This document shows positions 63,890 to 64,000 of a DNA stretch of 64,000 bases, piece after piece. Source of the DNA: a virus. The notes beneath the pieces were generated by a model. That model saw only the letters and a program-made list of their open reading frames with translations. It was not told the DNA's origin and did no database searches. Location of the stretch: positions 1-64,000 of the IMG/VR virus record IMGVR_UViG_3300044691_000338, one strand, 5' to 3'. The first letter of the stretch is position 1, and every line of letters starts with the position of its first letter. A program made the position numbers and the translations under genes.

Positions 63890-64000
63890 TGGATACCGAC
63901 GACAAAATGAAGATCAACACCGCCTACTACGCGGCGGAGAAGCGCCGACCGTATGCGGTGGACAAGGAGGTCATCGCGGCTGTCACACCTGGGGGTGGCG
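63889..64000 (+). CDS. Start of a further plus-strand gene (runs off right edge)
   Basis: ATG at 63889 overlaps the previous TGA (TGATG). Visible residues: MDTDDKMKINTAYYAAEKRR then PYAVDKEVIAAVTPGGG. Too short to classify. Confidence 0.5.
   Translation, partial: MDTDDKMKINTAYYAAEKRRPYAVDKEVIAAVTPGGG

Noticed and set aside
63889-64000. The last partial gene as a GNAT toxin partner of the DUF1778-like protein
   Set aside because: The visible 37 residues do not resemble the start of a GNAT-fold toxin. The window ends too soon to decide firmly.

Overview
The window is phage DNA throughout: a temperate, short-tailed (podovirus-type) phage or prophage with a P22-like head. I see no host gene, tRNA, rRNA, CRISPR array or integrase. 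G+C is high, and genes are packed with ATGA, TGATG or GTGA start/stop overlaps. A small GcrA-like helix-turn-helix protein (60769-60987) and the base composition suggest an alphaproteobacterial host. That is an inference.

Right end (about 48.5-64 kb) holds control and replication. A 50-bp dyad operator at 62531-62580 separates a Cro/CI-type gene (minus) from a plus-strand unit of small genes that runs off the window. The long minus-strand early operon then encodes an RMF-motif protein, a RuvC-like resolvase, the GcrA-like protein, a Gp88-like protein, an SF1 helicase, a ribbon-helix-helix protein, DnaB and a winged-helix replication initiator. The initiator gene carries seven iteron-like repeats in its own coding sequence, the arrangement of the lambda origin inside gene O. 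Next come a C5 cytosine methyltransferase, an HNH/DUF968-like protein, a broken methyltransferase containing a LAGLIDADG motif, and a free-standing ClpX zinc-binding domain. A short plus-strand island (48.9-51.2 kb) interrupts this layout.

Middle (about 34.4-48.5 kb) holds packaging and many small genes: a T5orf172-type protein, tiny membrane proteins, a candidate small terminase and the large terminase. A ribbon-helix-helix gene with twin palindromic operators is divergent from a plus-strand gene. About 25 very small coupled genes follow, several too short for ordinary gene finders, then an Ntn-hydrolase-like protein and a Cro/CI-type regulator.

Left half (1-34.4 kb) is the virion cluster, all minus apart from one homing endonuclease. 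In order of transcription it holds portal, scaffold, P22-type coat, a three-repeat decoration-like protein, a glycosyltransferase-like protein, two tandem gp4-like head-completion proteins, and a gp10-like protein split over two coupled genes. A 2OG-oxygenase-like/cupin pair, glycine-rich virion proteins and the ejection proteins follow. The last set includes a 2335-residue DarB-like methyltransferase-helicase and a lysozyme-like protein. Four or five copies of a conserved promoter/inverted-repeat element (near 10.9, 21.1, 29.8, 31.6 and 34.9 kb) stand before these modules, usually just after a hairpin or terminator, and probably coordinate late expression. Selfish endonuclease genes or domains (HNH, HNH-AP2, endonuclease VII, GIY-YIG, LAGLIDADG) sit between or inside these genes in unusual number.
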